Assembly (NCBI RefSeq): GCF_003097355.1
Contig: NZ_PYUI01000004.1
Span: 1 to 64,000, forward strand
DNA length: 64,000 bases
Direction of reading: 5' to 3'
Origin: Arthrobacter sp. H-02-3
GTDB lineage: Bacteria > Actinomycetota > Actinomycetes > Actinomycetales > Micrococcaceae
In this document: piece by piece, positions 62,336-64,000 of the stretch
Layout of the letters: each line of letters opens with the position of its first letter
How positions within the stretch are numbered: position 1 is the first letter of the stretch
Notes under the pieces: generated by a model
What the model was told of the DNA's origin: nothing
The model's input: only the letters and a program-made list of their open reading frames with translations
Databases searched by the model: none
Position numbers and translations under genes: made by a program

Positions 62336-62469
62336 GGCTTTAAGAGCGGGGGCTTGAATCGGGCGGAACGCCGCAGCTGGGCGCCGGGACGCATAACAGA
62401 ACGAATACGTCAGGAGTTTTTACGAAAAGACTCTTTCATACTTTGCGGGGATCCACTACCGTGGTGCGG

Positions 62470-63447
62470 GTGTCCGAACTTGTCTCGAAAGAATCCCCCG
62501 TGAGCAGCCCCTCTGATGCCGCTCCGCAGTACGTCATCACCGCCGAAAACCTCACCAAACGCTACGGCGACGTCACCGCCGTCGACGGCATCTCCTTCCG
62601 CGTCCCCGCCGGGGAAGCCTTCGGCCTGCTGGGCCCCAACGGCGCCGGGAAGTCCACCACGATGAAGATGATCGGCGGGGTCTCCCAGCGCACCTCCGGC
62701 AGCCTGAGCATCATGGGCCTGGACCCCGAGCAGCACGGCCCGGAAGTCCGCGCCCACCTGGGCGTCGTCCCGCAACAGGACAACCTGGACGAGGAATTGA
62801 AAGTCCGGGACAACCTGCTGGTCTACGGCCGCTACTTCGGCCTTCCCATGAGCTACCTCAGGCGCAAAGCCGACGAGCTGCTGGAATTCGCCCAGCTCAC
62901 GGACAAGGCCAACGCCAAGGTGGACGCCCTGTCCGGCGGGATGAAGCGGCGCCTGACGATCGCCCGCTCCCTCATCAACGAACCCCGGATCCTGCTGCTG
63001 GACGAGCCGACCACCGGCCTGGACCCGCAGGCGAGGCACATCCTCTGGGACCGGCTGTTCCGGCTCAAGGAACAGGGCGTCACCCTGATCCTCACGACCC
63101 ACTACATGGATGAGGCCGAGCAGCTGTGCGACCGCCTGATCGTGGTGGACAAGGGCAAGATCATGGCCGAAGGCTCTCCGGCCAGCCTGATCCGCGACTA
63201 CTCCACGCGGGAGGTGCTCGAACTGCGCTTCGGCTCGGACCGCAACGCGAGCGTCGGCGCGGAGCTCGAAGGCATCGGCGAACGCCTGGAGACCCTGCCG
63301 GACCGGGTGCTCATCTACGCCCATGACGGCGAGGCCGCCCTGGAGCAGGTCACCGCCCGGGGACTCCGGCCGGTCACCTCGCTGGTCCGCCGCTCTTCGC
63401 TGGAAGACGTCTTCCTGCGCCTGACCGGCAGGAGCCTCGTTGACTAA
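62470..63447 (+). CDS. ABC transporter ATP-binding protein (DrrA/NodI type)
   Basis: About 325 residues. ATPase domain: LTKRYGDVTAVDGISF, Walker A GLLGPNGAGKSTTMKM, Q-loop VVPQQDNLDEEL, signature LSGGMKRRLTIARSL, Walker B LLLDEPTTGLDPQ and H-loop TTHYMDEAE; a C-terminal accessory domain (about 245-325) is typical of DrrA-like drug or polysaccharide exporters. Start uncertain among TTG 62443, GTG 62470 and GTG 62500; none has a strong site. Overlaps the permease start by 8 bp. Confidence 0.93.
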   Translation: MSELVSKESPVSSPSDAAPQYVITAENLTKRYGDVTAVDGISFRVPAGEAFGLLGPNGAGKSTTMKMIGGVSQRTSGSLSIMGLDPEQHGPEVRAHLGVVPQQDNLDEELKVRDNLLVYGRYFGLPMSYLRRKADELLEFAQLTDKANAKVDALSGGMKRRLTIARSLINEPRILLLDEPTTGLDPQARHILWDRLFRLKEQGVTLILTTHYMDEAEQLCDRLIVVDKGKIMAEGSPASLIRDYSTREVLELRFGSDRNASVGAELEGIGERLETLPDRVLIYAHDGEAALEQVTARGLRPVTSLVRRSSLEDVFLRLTGRSLVD

Positions 63448-64000
63448 GCCAACGACGACGGCGACGCCCGCCCTCCGCGCCCACTCGCCGGAAGTCTCGG
63501 CCGCCCGTGCCCGCCGCTGGGGCGCCTTCTACTACGCCGAACAGGTCCTGCGTGTCATGAAGGGCTACGGCTGGACCATCGTCATGTACGGCGTGGGGCA
63601 GCCGGTGGCCTATCTGTTCGCGATGGGCGTCGGCCTGGCCACACTGGTCGAGGCCAACGGCGCCGGCGCCTTCGGCGGCGTCAGTTACCTGACGTTCATC
63701 GCGCCCGCCCTGCTGATCTCGGCCGCCGTCATGACGGCCGCCAATGAGTTCACCTTTCCGGTGATGGACGGCTTCAAGTGGCGGCGCGTCTACTACGGCC
63801 CGCACGCCTCGCCGCTGACGCCGGAGCAGATCGCCGGGGGCCAGGTCATCGCCGTCACCGTCCGCTTCCTGCTGCAGTCGGCCCTCTACTTCGCCGTCGT
63901 CGCCCTGTTCGGGGCCGCGCCCGGCACCTGGGCCTGGGTGTCCATCCTCATCGCCACGCTCGCCGGCCTGTCCTTCGGGCTGCCGCTTATGTCCTACGCG
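63440..64000 (+). CDS. ABC-2 type permease, N-terminal part
   Basis: The first 187 residues of an ABC-2/DrrB-type permease, running off the right edge. TTG start at 63440 with AGGAG five bases upstream and an 8-bp overlap with the ATPase gene, the usual arrangement for translational coupling. Membrane segments are seen at about residues 50-75, 88-110, 140-165 and from 170 on, with YGPHASPLTPEQIAGGQ in the coupling region. No stop codon in the window, so the length is unknown. Confidence 0.9.
   Translation, partial: MTKPTTTATPALRAHSPEVSAARARRWGAFYYAEQVLRVMKGYGWTIVMYGVGQPVAYLFAMGVGLATLVEANGAGAFGGVSYLTFIAPALLISAAVMTAANEFTFPVMDGFKWRRVYYGPHASPLTPEQIAGGQVIAVTVRFLLQSALYFAVVALFGAAPGTWAWVSILIATLAGLSFGLPLMSYA

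Overview
The window is GC-rich chromosomal DNA with dense genes and frequent GTG/TTG starts. Its content (monomeric NADP isocitrate dehydrogenase, FdxA ferredoxin, PucR and ROK regulators, DUF6350 next to purN, MmsAB-ChvE transporter) points to an actinobacterium, most likely of the Arthrobacter/Pseudarthrobacter (Micrococcaceae) group. No plasmid, phage, transposase, CRISPR array or tRNA was found. The left edge is the 3' end of a 5S rRNA gene with its terminator, so a ribosomal RNA operon lies just outside.

Layout. 0.2-1.6 kb: an SDR and a small secreted Excalibur protein. 1.7-8.3 kb: three tandem, diverged PAS-GGDEF-EAL cyclic-di-GMP proteins. 8.5-16 kb: a glycosyltransferase, a flotillin/NfeD pair, a PaaK-like adenylating enzyme, an HNH endonuclease with an extra N-terminal domain, and a class-C-like serine hydrolase that lacks its nucleophile. 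16-26.5 kb: a seven-gene catabolic operon (FAD oxidoreductase, family III CoA-transferase, crotonase, DapA-family lyase, unusual SDR, aldehyde dehydrogenase, ferredoxin). A divergent XRE-cupin regulator, an MHS transporter and a cytidine-deaminase-like protein lie beside it, and the two divergent promoters are near-copies of each other. 26.9-34.4 kb: a perM-purN-purH neighbourhood interrupted by a collagen-like surface protein and an MFS transporter. 34.4-35.1 kb: a gene-free array of about fourteen GGACATGCTCATT-type motifs, two 200-bp units and long hairpins, one showing a compensatory base change. 35.2-46 kb: secreted protease, icd, a Ser/Thr kinase-lipoprotein pair, a Pro-rich secreted protein, a Gfo/Idh oxidoreductase and a MacB-type ABC exporter. 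46-51.6 kb: ROK-controlled MmsAB-ChvE sugar importer. 51.8-57.8 kb: a nitrilase-family amidase, PucR regulator, APC permease and tryptophan-2-monooxygenase-like flavoenzyme, plausibly making arylacetic acids from aromatic amino acids. 57.9-62.3 kb: one-carbon metabolism (gamma carbonic anhydrase, methyltransferase, purU, then glyA-folD behind a ZTP riboswitch). 62.5 kb to the end: a DrrAB-type ABC exporter, cut by the window edge.

Most promising for new biology: the motif/hairpin array after purH, the unassigned catabolic operon with its mirrored promoter, the IaaM-like/nitrilase module, the two copies of an intergenic palindrome (one forming the tail of a glycosyltransferase gene), and a three-fold 16-bp repeat that places a start codon in all three frames before the NfeD-like gene. 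All calls come from reading the sequence; no database search was run.
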